From Pirellulaceae bacterium (GTDB taxonomy: Bacteria; Planctomycetota; Planctomycetia; Pirellulales; Pirellulaceae): a DNA stretch of 35,499 nucleotides. A program made the translations under genes and the position numbers. Positions 8,767-17,159 of the stretch are shown here, piece after piece. The stretch covers positions 1-35,499 of the forward strand of contig JAGFJK010000128.1 of assembly GCA_024102795.1 (NCBI GenBank), read 5' to 3'. Position 1 is the stretch's first letter. Every line of letters starts with the position of its first letter. The notes under the pieces were generated by a model, which was not told the origin of the DNA, did not search any database, and saw only the letters and a list, made by a program, of their open reading frames with translations.

Positions 8767-9069
8767 ATGACGGCCGAGTTGGATAGGCAGCAGGAGATAC
8801 TCGAAGCCTTGCAGGGGCTGCGCCAGGAACTCGGCCGGCTCAGCGACCGCGTGGCCGCGCTGGAAGCTGCCGCCAGGGGCACGCCGCAGGCGGGTTCGTC
8901 CGAGGTGGCGTCGGAGGAGCTGCTGCTGGTGATCGGGGCCGCCGTGGCGGCGTACCTGGGAAAGAAGCCCCGGATCCGGCAAGTCCGCTTGTTGAGTTCG
9001 CCGTCCTGGGCCCAGCATGGCCGAGCGACCATCCAGGCCTCGCACGCGCTGCCTCATCGACATGCTTAA
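8767..9069 (+). CDS. Small accessory subunit of the carboxyltransferase complex (MmdE/OadG-related)
   Basis: This 100-residue protein has an N-terminal coiled coil (residues 3-36, LDRQQEILEALQGLRQELGR), a short linker, and a C-terminal motif ELLLVIGAAVAAYLGKKPRI (50-69) followed by a W-x-x-x-GR segment (81-86). Family knowledge: similar V-I-A-A-A-V-A-A-Y-L-G-K...R-I-R and W-A-x-x-G-R segments occur in small subunits of sodium-pumping or soluble acyl-CoA carboxyltransferase complexes (MmdE/MmdD type), where they hold subunits together. The hydrophobic stretch is amphipathic and too short to be a convincing membrane anchor. A strong AAAGGAG lies seven bases before the ATG. It sits directly before the 1.3S carrier gene, consistent with a scaffold role; that role is inferred. 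Confidence 0.75.
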   Translation: MTAELDRQQEILEALQGLRQELGRLSDRVAALEAAARGTPQAGSSEVASEELLLVIGAAVAAYLGKKPRIRQVRLLSSPSWAQHGRATIQASHALPHRHA

Positions 9070-9093
9070 GAGAAAGAATACTTAAGAGAAAGA
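9065..9093. repeat. 13-bp direct duplication upstream of the biotin carrier gene
   Basis: CTTAAGAGAAAGA occurs at 9065-9077 and 9081-9093, separated by three bases. The first copy contains the TAA stop of the small subunit gene; the second supplies the purine-rich stretch ahead of the GTG start of the biotin carrier. Confidence 0.85.
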
Positions 9094-9100
9094 GCCGCCG

Positions 9101-9490
9101 GTGAAACTCAAGCTGACAATCGATGGCCAGGTCTACGAGGTGGACGTCGAGGTCTCGGAGCCGGACGAACCGCGACCGAGCTACGTGCCGCCCGCCTTCA
9201 TGTCGTCTCCGGCGGGCGCCGCGCCGGCCGCCGCTCGCACGGGTGCTTCCCCCGCAGGCGGTTCCGCCGCGCAGGAGTCCAAGGTCTGCCGCAGTCCCGT
9301 GTCGGGCGTGGTGGTGCGAGTCAGCGCCCAGCCCGGCCAGCAGATTCAGGCGAACGACCTGCTGATGGTCCTGGAAGCGATGAAAATGGAAACCGAAATC
9401 ACCTCGCCCATCTCGGGCCGGATCGCCAAGGTGAACGCCCAGGCGGGCCAGGCCGTGCAAAGCGGCCAGGTGCTCGTCGAGTTTGAATAA
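9101..9490 (+). CDS. Biotin carboxyl carrier protein, transcarboxylase 1.3S-like subunit
   Basis: This 129-residue carrier shuttles carboxybiotin between the 12S and 5S active sites. It begins MKLKLTIDGQVYEVDVEV like the Propionibacterium 1.3S subunit, continues with an Ala/Pro/Gly-rich flexible linker (about 28-60), and ends in a biotinyl domain (62-129) with the EAMKMET motif; Lys95 is the biotinylation site. The start is a GTG at 9101, fixed by the match to the family N-terminus; the only ribosome-site candidate is AGAAAGAG in a duplicated segment. The length is close to the 123 residues of 1.3S. No biotin carboxylase gene is in the window, which fits use in transcarboxylation and not ATP-driven carboxylation. 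Confidence 0.93.
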   Translation: MKLKLTIDGQVYEVDVEVSEPDEPRPSYVPPAFMSSPAGAAPAAARTGASPAGGSAAQESKVCRSPVSGVVVRVSAQPGQQIQANDLLMVLEAMKMETEITSPISGRIAKVNAQAGQAVQSGQVLVEFE

Positions 9491-9502
9491 GGAGCCAGCA
9501 TC

Positions 9503-9922
9503 GTGCAGCCAGTCAAGTCATTGAATCACGTGGGGATCGCCGTCCGCTCGCTGGACGAGCAGCGGGAATTTTACGAATCGCACCTGGGCGCGGTCTTCGA
9601 AAACATCGAGGAGGTGCCCAGCCAGAAAGTCCGCGTGGCGTTTTACCGCGTGGGCGACGTGCGGCTGGAGCTGCTGGAACCGACCGATCCGGAGAGCCCG
9701 ATCGCCAAGTTTCTGGAGAAACGCGGCGAGGGGCTGCATCACCTGGCGTTTACCGTCGACGACATCACGGCCCGCATTGCCGAGCTGAAAGCGGGCGGCC
9801 TGCGGATGATCGACGACGTGCCGCGCTCCGGCGCGCACCAGATGCAGATCGCCTTCCTGCACCCCAAGAGCTCGTGCGGCGTGTTGACCGAACTCTGCCA
9901 GCCGCCTGCGACAGGACACTAA
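9503..9922 (+). CDS. mce: Methylmalonyl-CoA epimerase
   Basis: The enzyme interconverts (R)- and (S)-methylmalonyl-CoA, linking the mutase product to the carboxyltransferase substrate. The 139-residue protein has the paired betaalphabetabetabeta modules of the VOC superfamily: LNHVGIAVRSLDEQREFY at the start and GEGLHHLAFTVDDI in the second module. Candidate metal ligands are His9, His79 or His80, and Glu130 near the C-terminus, with RLELLEP (54-60) in the expected strand. The GTG at 9503 follows AAGGAG. It lies 12 bases after the biotin carrier gene and 3 bases before mutA. Confidence 0.95.
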   Translation: MQPVKSLNHVGIAVRSLDEQREFYESHLGAVFENIEEVPSQKVRVAFYRVGDVRLELLEPTDPESPIAKFLEKRGEGLHHLAFTVDDITARIAELKAGGLRMIDDVPRSGAHQMQIAFLHPKSSCGVLTELCQPPATGH

Positions 9923-9925
9923 CAC

Positions 9926-12046
9926 ATGCTTGCGGAAAAACTCACGCTGCGGGACGACTTTCCACCCGTCGGTTACGACCAGTGGCGGGCGCTGGCCGAA
10001 GCGGAACTCGGCGGCGCCTCGTTCGAGCAGAAGCTGGTCACCGACACGTACGAAGGCTTCAGCATCGAGCCACTGTACACGCAGGCGGACGTGCCGGCCG
10101 GCGCGGATCCGGAAGGCTTTCCTGGCTGTGCTCCGTTTGTTCGTGGATCGCGCCCGCTGGGTGCGGTGCCGACCGGCTGGGACCTGCGGCAGGAACACGC
10201 TCATCCCGATCTGGACCAGACGAACCGCGCGATCCACGACGACTTGCACGGCGGAGTGACCTCGCTGTTGTTGCGATTGGACTCCGCCGCTCGAGGCGGC
10301 TTCGACCCGGACGATCCGGTTGCCGGCGAGCTGGTCGGTCGGGACGGTTTGATGGTGTACCACGTGGACGATCTGGATCGCGCACTGCGGGACGTCGCTC
10401 TGGACCGGGTGGGCATCACGCTGGAGGCGGGCGCCGCTTTTCTGCCGGCCGCCGCGCTGCTGACGGCGCTCTGGCAGCGCCGCGGCGTCGCTCCCAAGGA
10501 TGCCCGCGGCGCGTTCAATGCCGACCCGCTGGCCGTGCTGTCCCGCGACGGGCTGTTGCCCGTATCGTCGGACGAGGCGTTCGAGCAACTGGCGGACCTG
10601 GCGACCTATACTTCGCGCACGTTTCCGCATGTCACGGCGGTGCGCGTGGGGACGGCCGCCTATCACCACGCGGGCGCGACCGCGGCCCAGGACATCGCCT
10701 TCGGTGTGGCCACGGCCACGGAGTATCTGCGAGCGATGACGGGCGCGGGGCTGGACGTGGATTCGGCGGCGAGGCAAATCCTGTTCAGCATCAGCGTGGG
10801 GACGCATCATTTCCTGGCGATGGCCAAGCTGCGGGCCGCGCGGCGCTTGTGGTATCGCGTAGTGGATTCGTGTGGCGGCACCGGCAGCTCGCGGGCCATG
10901 CGGCTGCACGTGCGGGTCAGCAAGCGCGTGCTCACGCAGCGGGATCCGTACGTGAACCTGTTGCGGAACACGGCGGCCGTGTTCGCCGCGGGGCTGGGGG
11001 GAGCGGAAGCGATCACGTCGGTGCCGTTCGACGCCGCCTGCGGGCTGCCCGACGAGTTCAGCCGCCGCATCGCCCGCAACACGGCCTTGATCTTGTCTGA
11101 GGAAGCTCATCTGCACCGCGTGGTCGACCCGCCGGGGGGCAGTTGGTATCTGGACTGGCTGACCGAACGCCTGGCGGGCTGGGCCTGGGAGAATTTTCAG
11201 GAGATCGAGCGGCTGGGCGGCATGCGGCACTGCATCGAGAGCGGCTGGGTAGCCAACGAAATCGACTCGGCCTTCGCCCCGCGGGCCAAGGACCTGGCTC
11301 GCCGCAAGGAAGGCATCACGGGCGTCAGCGAGTTTCCCGACGTATCGGAGCCGAGGCTCGAACGGCCGGAGCCGGATTGGTCCGCCCTGCGCGGCGCGGC
11401 CGCGGTCCACGTGGCGGGCTTGCGGCGCGAAAACGGGGCGCTCAGCCAGTTGCCCATTCATCACCGTTCGGCGGCCGGCGAACGGGCGGCAACCGCGGTC
11501 CAGGCCGCCGCGGGCGGAGCGTCGCTGGGACAGTTGGCCGAGGCATTGGGCTTTCATGCCGACGGCACGGCGATCGCGCCGCTGGCGCCGCACATGTTCG
11601 CGCAGCCGTTCGAGGAGTTGCGGGACGCCAGCGACGCCTGGCAGAAGGTGCACGGTCGCCGCCCGCGGGTGTTCCTGGCCAACCTGGGCCCCGTGGCTCA
11701 CTTCACGGCCCGCGCCACGTATGCCAAGAACTTCTTCGAGGCGGGCGGTTTCGACGTGGTGGACCTGGGCGGCCACCAGCAGCCCGCGGACGCGGCCCGC
11801 GCGCTGGCCGGCAGCGAAGCGCGGATTGCCGTGATCTGCTCATCCGACAAACTGTACCCCGACCTCGTGCCCCAGGCCGCTCCGCTGCTCAAGGCCGCCG
11901 GCGCCCGCTCGCTGGTTTTGGCCGGCAACCCCGGCGCCAACGAACAGGCCTGGCGCCAGGCCGGCGTCGATCGCTTTATTTTCATCCGCTGTGACGTGCT
12001 GGCCACGCTCCGCCAGTTGCTCCGCGAGGAAGGAGTGCTCTCCTGA
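9926..12046 (+). CDS. mutA: Methylmalonyl-CoA mutase small (beta) subunit
   Basis: This 706-residue protein is the non-catalytic partner of the heterodimeric cobalamin-dependent methylmalonyl-CoA mutase. It has the TIM-barrel mutase domain, with blocks such as [54 protein letters not shown] and [17 protein letters not shown]. The C-terminal region (about 570-706) aligns to the B12-binding fold but reads [19 protein letters not shown] where the catalytic subunit has the D-x-H-x-x-G cobalamin-ligand motif. That loss is normal for the small subunit. The ATG at 9926 follows the epimerase stop by three bases with only a weak AGGA upstream. Its TGA overlaps the mutB ATG by one base. Confidence 0.95.
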   Translation: MLAEKLTLRDDFPPVGYDQWRALAEAELGGASFEQKLVTDTYEGFSIEPLYTQADVPAGADPEGFPGCAPFVRGSRPLGAVPTGWDLRQEHAHPDLDQTNRAIHDDLHGGVTSLLLRLDSAARGGFDPDDPVAGELVGRDGLMVYHVDDLDRALRDVALDRVGITLEAGAAFLPAAALLTALWQRRGVAPKDARGAFNADPLAVLSRDGLLPVSSDEAFEQLADLATYTSRTFPHVTAVRVGTAAYHHAGATAAQDIAFGVATATEYLRAMTGAGLDVDSAARQILFSISVGTHHFLAMAKLRAARRLWYRVVDSCGGTGSSRAMRLHVRVSKRVLTQRDPYVNLLRNTAAVFAAGLGGAEAITSVPFDAACGLPDEFSRRIARNTALILSEEAHLHRVVDPPGGSWYLDWLTERLAGWAWENFQEIERLGGMRHCIESGWVANEIDSAFAPRAKDLARRKEGITGVSEFPDVSEPRLERPEPDWSALRGAAAVHVAGLRRENGALSQLPIHHRSAAGERAATAVQAAAGGASLGQLAEALGFHADGTAIAPLAPHMFAQPFEELRDASDAWQKVHGRRPRVFLANLGPVAHFTARATYAKNFFEAGGFDVVDLGGHQQPADAARALAGSEARIAVICSSDKLYPDLVPQAAPLLKAAGARSLVLAGNPGANEQAWRQAGVDRFIFIRCDVLATLRQLLREEGVLS

Positions 12047-14256
12047 TGAATACGGTGCCGAACTTCAGCGAGATTCCGCTCCGCGATGCCGCGGAGAAAT
12101 CCGGGTCGATGGACGATTGGCGGCAGGCGGTCGAGTCGGTTCCGGGGCCGCTCGACTGGGAAACGCCCGAACACATCCCGGTGCGGCCGCTGTACAGCAG
12201 CCGCGACCTGGAACCGGTCGAACACCTGGAGACGATGCCGGGCATGCCGCCGTTCCTCCGCGGCCCGTACAGCACGATGTACGTGGTCCGCCCCTGGACC
12301 GTGCGGCAGTACGCCGGCTTCTCGACCGCCAAGGATTCCAACGCCTTCTACCGCCGCAACCTGGCGGCCGGGCAGATGGGCCTGTCGATCGCCTTCGACC
12401 TGGCCACGCATCGCGGCTACGACTCGGACCACCCGCGAGTCACGGGCGACGTGGGCATGGCGGGCGTGGCGATCGACAGCATCGAGGACATGCGCGTGCT
12501 GTTCGACGGGATCCCGCTGGACAAGATGAGCGTCTCGATGACCATGAACGGCGCCGTGCTGCCGGTGATGGCGCTGTACATTGTGGCGGCCGAGGAGCAG
12601 GGCGTGCGGCCGGAACAACTGGCCGGCACCATTCAGAACGATATCCTCAAGGAGTTCATGGTCCGCAACACGTACATCTATCCGCCCGAACCCAGCATCC
12701 GGATTATCGCCGACATCTTCGACTTCACCAGCCGGCGGATGCCCAAGTTCAACAGCATCAGCATCAGCGGCTACCACATGCAGGAGGCGGGCGCTACGGC
12801 CGATCTGGAACTGGCCTACACGCTGGCCGACGGGCTGGAGTACGTGCGGACCGGCATGCGGTCCGGGCTGGACGTGGACGCCTTCTGTCCCCGGCTGTCG
12901 TTCTTCTGGGCGATCGGCATGAACTACTTCATGGAAGTGGCCAAGCTGCGCGCCGGGCGGATGCTGTGGGCCAAGTTGATCCAGCAGTTCGAGCCGAAGA
13001 ACCCCAAGAGCCTCTCGCTGCGCACGCACAGCCAGACCAGCGGCTGGAGCCTGACCGCCCAGGACGTCTACAACAACGTGGTCCGCACCTGCCTGGAAGC
13101 ACTGGCGGCCACGCACGGGCACACGCAGTCGCTGCATACGAACGCCCTGGACGAGGCGCTGGCGCTGCCCTCCGACTTCTCGGCCCGCATCGCCCGCAAC
13201 ACGCAGTTGTTCATCCAGCAGGAGACCGACACGTGCCATGTGATCGATCCCTGGGGCGGCAGCTACTACGTGGAGCGGCTGACGCACGATCTGGCGCAGC
13301 GGGCCTGGCAGCATATCCGCGAGGTGGAGGAACTGGGCGGGATGACCAAGGCGATTCAGGAGGGCATTCCCAAGCTGCGGATCGAGGAGGCTTCGGCCCG
13401 CACGCAGGCCCGCATCGATTCCGGCCAGCAGACGGTGATTGGCGTGAACAAGTACCGGCTGGCTCAGGAGGAACAGATCAACGTGCTGAAGGTGGACAAC
13501 ACGGCGGTCCGCGAAGCGCAGGTGGCCAGCCTGCGACGGCTGCGTGCCGAACGCGACGGGGCGCGCGTCGCGGCGTGCCTGGCGGCGCTGACCGAAGGAG
13601 CTCGCGGCGGCCAGGGCAATTTGCTGGAGCTGGCCATCGAGGCGGCGCGGGCGCGGGCCACCGTGGGCGAGATCAGCGACGCGCTGGAATCAGTCTACGG
13701 CCGCTACGAGGCGCCGATCCAGACGGTGCGCGGCGTGTACGCGGCGGAGCTGGGCGAGCAGGGGATGGCGGCCAAGGTGCGGCGGCTGGTCGAGCGGTTC
13801 GAGCGGGTTGAGGGCCGGCGGCCGCGGATCATGGTCGCCAAAATGGGCCAGGACGGGCACGATCGCGGCCAGAAAGTGATCGCCTCGGCCTTCGCCGATC
13901 TGGGCTTCGACGCCGACATCAGCCCGCTGTTCCGCACGCCCGAGGAAACCGCTCGGCAAGCCGTCGAGAACGACGTGCACATTGTCGGCGTCAGCTCGCT
14001 GGCGGCCGGCCACTTGACGTTGATCCCGCAATTGCGCGACGAGCTGGCCAGGCTGGGCCGCGAGGACATGATGATTGTTGTCGGCGGCGTGATTCCTCCG
14101 CAGGACTACGAGGCGTTGTACCAGTCGGGCGCGGCGGCCGTGTTCGGACCCGGCACGGTGATCGGCGAGGCCGCCGTGAAGCTGCTGCTCGAGCTCGCTC
14201 GCCGACTGAACCTCGCGCTGGACGAACCGTCGCTCAGCCAGTCCGGGCAACCGTGA
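12046..14256 (+). CDS. mutB: Methylmalonyl-CoA mutase large (alpha) catalytic subunit
   Basis: This adenosylcobalamin-dependent enzyme isomerises methylmalonyl-CoA and succinyl-CoA. The 736 residues match the family length (about 728 in Propionibacterium). The barrel domain is well conserved: [62 protein letters not shown] and [19 protein letters not shown]. The C-terminal B12 domain has [16 protein letters not shown], with His605 as the lower cobalt ligand, and [20 protein letters not shown] further on. The start overlaps the mutA stop (TGATG), which suggests translational coupling and balanced subunit synthesis. The MeaB chaperone gene follows after 12 bases. Confidence 0.97.
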   Translation: MNTVPNFSEIPLRDAAEKSGSMDDWRQAVESVPGPLDWETPEHIPVRPLYSSRDLEPVEHLETMPGMPPFLRGPYSTMYVVRPWTVRQYAGFSTAKDSNAFYRRNLAAGQMGLSIAFDLATHRGYDSDHPRVTGDVGMAGVAIDSIEDMRVLFDGIPLDKMSVSMTMNGAVLPVMALYIVAAEEQGVRPEQLAGTIQNDILKEFMVRNTYIYPPEPSIRIIADIFDFTSRRMPKFNSISISGYHMQEAGATADLELAYTLADGLEYVRTGMRSGLDVDAFCPRLSFFWAIGMNYFMEVAKLRAGRMLWAKLIQQFEPKNPKSLSLRTHSQTSGWSLTAQDVYNNVVRTCLEALAATHGHTQSLHTNALDEALALPSDFSARIARNTQLFIQQETDTCHVIDPWGGSYYVERLTHDLAQRAWQHIREVEELGGMTKAIQEGIPKLRIEEASARTQARIDSGQQTVIGVNKYRLAQEEQINVLKVDNTAVREAQVASLRRLRAERDGARVAACLAALTEGARGGQGNLLELAIEAARARATVGEISDALESVYGRYEAPIQTVRGVYAAELGEQGMAAKVRRLVERFERVEGRRPRIMVAKMGQDGHDRGQKVIASAFADLGFDADISPLFRTPEETARQAVENDVHIVGVSSLAAGHLTLIPQLRDELARLGREDMMIVVGGVIPPQDYEALYQSGAAAVFGPGTVIGEAAVKLLLELARRLNLALDEPSLSQSGQP

Positions 14257-14268
14257 GCCAGCAAGCCG

Positions 14269-15312
14269 ATGAGCGCCGCAGGTTCTCCCGCGCCGCGCAG
14301 GCGCGAGCTGACGTTGGATGAGTATGAAGCGGGAGTCCGCGGCGGCAAAATGGCCGTGCTGGCGCGAGCGCTGACGCTGGTCGAATCCAGCTTGCCGCGG
14401 CACCAGTTGCTGGCCGAACAGTTGCTCACCCGCCTGCTGCCGTGGACCGAACGGGCGATGCGCGTGGGGATCAGCGGCGCGCCGGGAGCGGGCAAGAGCA
14501 CCTTCATCGAGGCGCTCGGACTGCACCTGGTCCAATCCGGCCGGCGCGTGGCCGTGCTGGCGGTGGATCCATCCAGCGGTGTCAGTGGCGGCAGCATCCT
14601 GGGCGACAAGACGCGGATGACGGCGCTGAGCGCGTCGCCGGCCGCCTACATCCGGCCTTCGCCCTCGGCCGGCACGCTGGGTGGAGTGGCCCGCAAGACG
14701 CGCGAATGCATGCTGGTCTGCGCCGCCGCGGGATACGATGTCGTGCTGATCGAAACGGTCGGCGTCGGGCAATCCGAAACGATGGTCGCCGACATGACCG
14801 ATTGCTTCCTGGCGCTGATGCTGCCCGGAGCCGGTGACGAACTGCAGGGGATCAAGCGCGGTCTGCTGGAGCTGGTCGACATCGTGGCGGTGAACAAGGC
14901 CGACGGCGACAACCGGCTGGCGGCCAAGCTGGCGGCTACCCAGTATCGCACGGCGCTCGAATCGCTTGCCGGACGCTCCCGCGACCAGGCGCCAGTTGTG
15001 CTGACCTGCAGCGCGCTTCACAATCAAGGGGTGGCCGAGATCTGGCAGGTGATCGAGCGGCGGCAGGAAGCGCTGGTCGAGCGGGGGGAACTGTGGCAGC
15101 GGCGGCGGCGGCAGGAGCTGCGGTGGCTGTGGGGGCAAGTCGAGGAGCGGCTGAGGCAAGCCGTCCACACGCACCCCGCCGTGCAAGCGATCCAGGCGGC
15201 CTTGGAACAGGATGTGCTGGCTGGACGGTTGCCGCCCGAAGCGGCGGCGCGGCGCATCCTGGAGGCGTTCTTTGGGGCGACTGTCGAACCTTCGCGAGGT
15301 GAATCGTCATGA
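14269..15312 (+). CDS. meaB: MeaB/ArgK-type GTPase, methylmalonyl-CoA mutase chaperone
   Basis: MeaB guards cobalamin loading and reactivates methylmalonyl-CoA mutase using GTP. The 347-residue protein has the G-protein motifs of the SIMIBI class: P-loop GAPGAGKST (70-78), a VLAVDPSS switch segment, ETVGVGQSE (Walker B/switch II region) and NKADGD (base recognition). It also has the expected N-terminal helices and C-terminal dimerisation arm with an Arg-rich stretch. It follows mutB by 12 bases and overlaps the next gene by four bases (ATGA), so it is in the mutAB operon. The older annotation as an ArgK transport kinase is not supported by context. Confidence 0.95.
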   Translation: MSAAGSPAPRRRELTLDEYEAGVRGGKMAVLARALTLVESSLPRHQLLAEQLLTRLLPWTERAMRVGISGAPGAGKSTFIEALGLHLVQSGRRVAVLAVDPSSGVSGGSILGDKTRMTALSASPAAYIRPSPSAGTLGGVARKTRECMLVCAAAGYDVVLIETVGVGQSETMVADMTDCFLALMLPGAGDELQGIKRGLLELVDIVAVNKADGDNRLAAKLAATQYRTALESLAGRSRDQAPVVLTCSALHNQGVAEIWQVIERRQEALVERGELWQRRRRQELRWLWGQVEERLRQAVHTHPAVQAIQAALEQDVLAGRLPPEAAARRILEAFFGATVEPSRGESS

Positions 15313-16007
15313 AAGCCTGTTACCATTTGCTGGCCGTGGCGCTGTTGCTGACCGCGGTTGCTCCGCCGGCGCTCGCCCAGGGACGACCCGGCGCGGGGCG
15401 ACCGGGCGGAAGAGAAGAGGCCAAGAAGCCCGAACCGCCGCCGCGGCCGACCGAACCGATGCTGGTGGAATTGCACAAGGAGTTCGTGTCGAAGGCCGAG
15501 AAGCTGGCGGCCGAGTTCGAAACGAAGAAGCAGCACGACAAGGCGCGGGAGGTCTACGAGTCGCTGCTGCGGCTGCTGCCCGAGTATCCGGCCGCCGCCC
15601 AGGGCCTGCAGCGGACCATGACCGCCCAGGCATCCAAGGACCGGATGACGGTCGAAGTGCAGGCGGCCAAGGCCTGGCAGGACACGGGAGTGACCGTGAT
15701 CGCCGGCAATCCGGTTCACATCGAAGCCCAGGGAGTGTGGCAGATCGGGCTGGTCACGGGCCCGCGAGGCGTGGAGATCCCCAAGGAAGCCCGCTTCAAG
15801 GGCAACCTGACGTTCGAAATCGGAGCGCTGATCGGCGTGATCCTGGACGGCGGCAACCCGGACGATTCCGAACCGTTCCTGATCGGCGAAGGGAAGGAGT
15901 TCATTGCCGAGAGCACCGGCCGGCTGTTCCTGCGGATCTACGACTGGGACCCCTCGGACAATCGCGGCAAGATGACGGTGCTGATCCAAAGCACGTTTGC
16001 GAAGTGA
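15309..16007 (+). CDS. Secreted protein with LecA (PA-IL)-like domain
   Basis: The 232-residue protein begins with a signal peptide (about 1-23, MKACYHLLAVALLLTAVAPP, cleavage near ALA-Q). A Pro/Gly/Arg-rich linker follows (24-48), then a helical segment that looks like a single TPR-type hairpin (about 50-90, HDKAREVYESLLRLLPEYP). The C-terminal beta domain (100-232) includes VTVIAGNPVHIEAQGVWQIG and RIYDWDPSDNRGKMTVLI, which resembles the calcium-dependent galactose-binding lectin PA-IL/LecA. The start overlaps the meaB stop by four bases (ATGA), so it is probably co-transcribed, although a role in propionate metabolism is not obvious. Sugar binding is inferred only from fold resemblance. 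Confidence 0.7.
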   Translation: MKACYHLLAVALLLTAVAPPALAQGRPGAGRPGGREEAKKPEPPPRPTEPMLVELHKEFVSKAEKLAAEFETKKQHDKAREVYESLLRLLPEYPAAAQGLQRTMTAQASKDRMTVEVQAAKAWQDTGVTVIAGNPVHIEAQGVWQIGLVTGPRGVEIPKEARFKGNLTFEIGALIGVILDGGNPDDSEPFLIGEGKEFIAESTGRLFLRIYDWDPSDNRGKMTVLIQSTFAK

Positions 16008-16014
16008 TCCATCG

Positions 16015-16209
16015 TCGCCTTTGGCTCCGCAATAGTCGCCTTTCGCTCCGCGAAAGTAGCGAGCGTCGCGCACGACTCTCGAGCGCACGAATGGACTTCG
16101 TATCCCGCCATAGTCGCCTTTCGCTCCGCGAAAGTAGCGTACGCTGCGCACGACTCTTCACTGCACGAATGGACTTCATATCCCGCTACTTTCGCGGAGC
16201 GAAAGGCGA
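16015..16209. repeat. Cluster of 26-nt palindromic repeats in a 78-bp higher-order array
   Basis: The convergent gap between the LecA-like gene and the ThuA-like gene holds a degenerate copy (16015-16035), direct copies at 16036-16061 and 16114-16139, and an inverted copy at 16184-16209. The sequence between copies is also repeated (both carry GCACGAATGGACTTC), so the period is 78 bases. The array abuts the ThuA-like stop codon. Confidence 0.9.
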
Positions 16210-16212
16210 CTA

Positions 16213-17076
16213 TCATTCCACGGCGGCCGGTTGAAAAGTGGCCAGGTCGGGCAAGGTGGTTTGCACGCCCGCCGCGGGGACTTCGAGTCGAGCGGTCCAG
16301 ACGATGCCGTTCAGGATACAGCGGCGCAGATCCTGCTGGCTCCAGTTCTTGTAGAAGTGCGGCATGACGATCCCGAAGCCGCGGCCACCGTCCGGTCGCT
16401 CGACGCACCAGGCCACGGTTTCCGGCCGTGGCTTTTCGGGCGGCAGCAGGGAGGTGGCCAGAGCGGTCACGTTCGCAGCCAGGCGATTGCCGTCCTTGCC
16501 GAAGTAATTGTTGATGTACGGTTCGTCGCGCAGGGTGAACTCGCGCCAGCCGCGCGAAATCGGATGTTGCGGGGCGGCGGGCGTGATGGTGGCCGAGGGA
16601 TAGATCCGGGCGAACGATTCGTGATGCGGGCAGGTGCGATTGGCGAAGTAGCCGCCCAGCCAGCGCAGCAGCGGGTGGTCGCCATCCTCGGCCACGTCCT
16701 CGCCGCGCAGCCCGGTGGCGTAGTGCACGCAGACGATCCCGCAGCCGCGCGTCATCATCGCTTCCAAATCGGCCAGGCAGCGTTTCGGATCGGGAAGTCG
16801 GTTCGGTGGAAACGTATCGCCGATGAAGACAACCGTCGCCGCGTCTGCCCTCAGTTTTTCGCCGGGCCACTCGTAGACCACATCGGCCCGCACGTCCGGC
16901 AGGTTGTCCATATGCTGCAGGCAGTATTGCATCAGCCGCCCGCCGGCCGCCACCTCGTGCGAACCCGGCGGATGATTGCTCGGCCCCACCACGATCAGCA
17001 CCTTGGCCGGTTCCGCGGCCCATGCGATCCAGGGACAGCAGACCAGCAGCAGCGTCACGATCAGGAATCGGTTCAT
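16213..17076 (-). CDS. ThuA-like domain protein, secreted
   Basis: This 287-residue protein carries a signal peptide (1-20, MNRFLIVTLLLVCCPWIAWA) followed by a ThuA-like/glutamine-amidotransferase-like fold. Visible blocks are KVLIVVGPSNHPPGSHEVAAG near the start, a CGIVCVHYATG strand, HPISRGWREFTLRDEPY and GRGFGIVMPHFYKNW near the end. ThuA-like proteins are widespread in planctomycetes, often beside dehydrogenases or sulfatases, and are thought to act in sugar (trehalose/glycan) utilisation; the reaction is unsettled. The gene reads towards the LecA-like gene, with a repeat array between. Its stop is adjacent to the last repeat copy. Confidence 0.85.
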   Translation of the reverse strand: MNRFLIVTLLLVCCPWIAWAAEPAKVLIVVGPSNHPPGSHEVAAGGRLMQYCLQHMDNLPDVRADVVYEWPGEKLRADAATVVFIGDTFPPNRLPDPKRCLADLEAMMTRGCGIVCVHYATGLRGEDVAEDGDHPLLRWLGGYFANRTCPHHESFARIYPSATITPAAPQHPISRGWREFTLRDEPYINNYFGKDGNRLAANVTALATSLLPPEKPRPETVAWCVERPDGGRGFGIVMPHFYKNWSQQDLRRCILNGIVWTARLEVPAAGVQTTLPDLATFQPAAVE

Positions 17077-17159
17077 TGGAAGATGCGTAGCTATGAGTAA
17101 ATGCCGGCTGTGAACCAGGGTTGCGATTCATCCACTGCAAGTGAATTCAGCGTGCGATT

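Noticed and set aside
8298-9032. Minus-strand frame across the gap and the small subunit gene
   Set aside because: It runs through the repeat element and opposite a gene with a good ribosome site; the predicted protein is repeat-derived and has no domain.
9518-13314. Two long minus-strand open frames opposite mutA and mutB
   Set aside because: Same antisense effect; the plus-strand mutase subunits are unambiguous.
16036-16209. Possible CRISPR array
   Set aside because: The spacers are homologous to each other, the last copy is inverted, and no cas gene is present.
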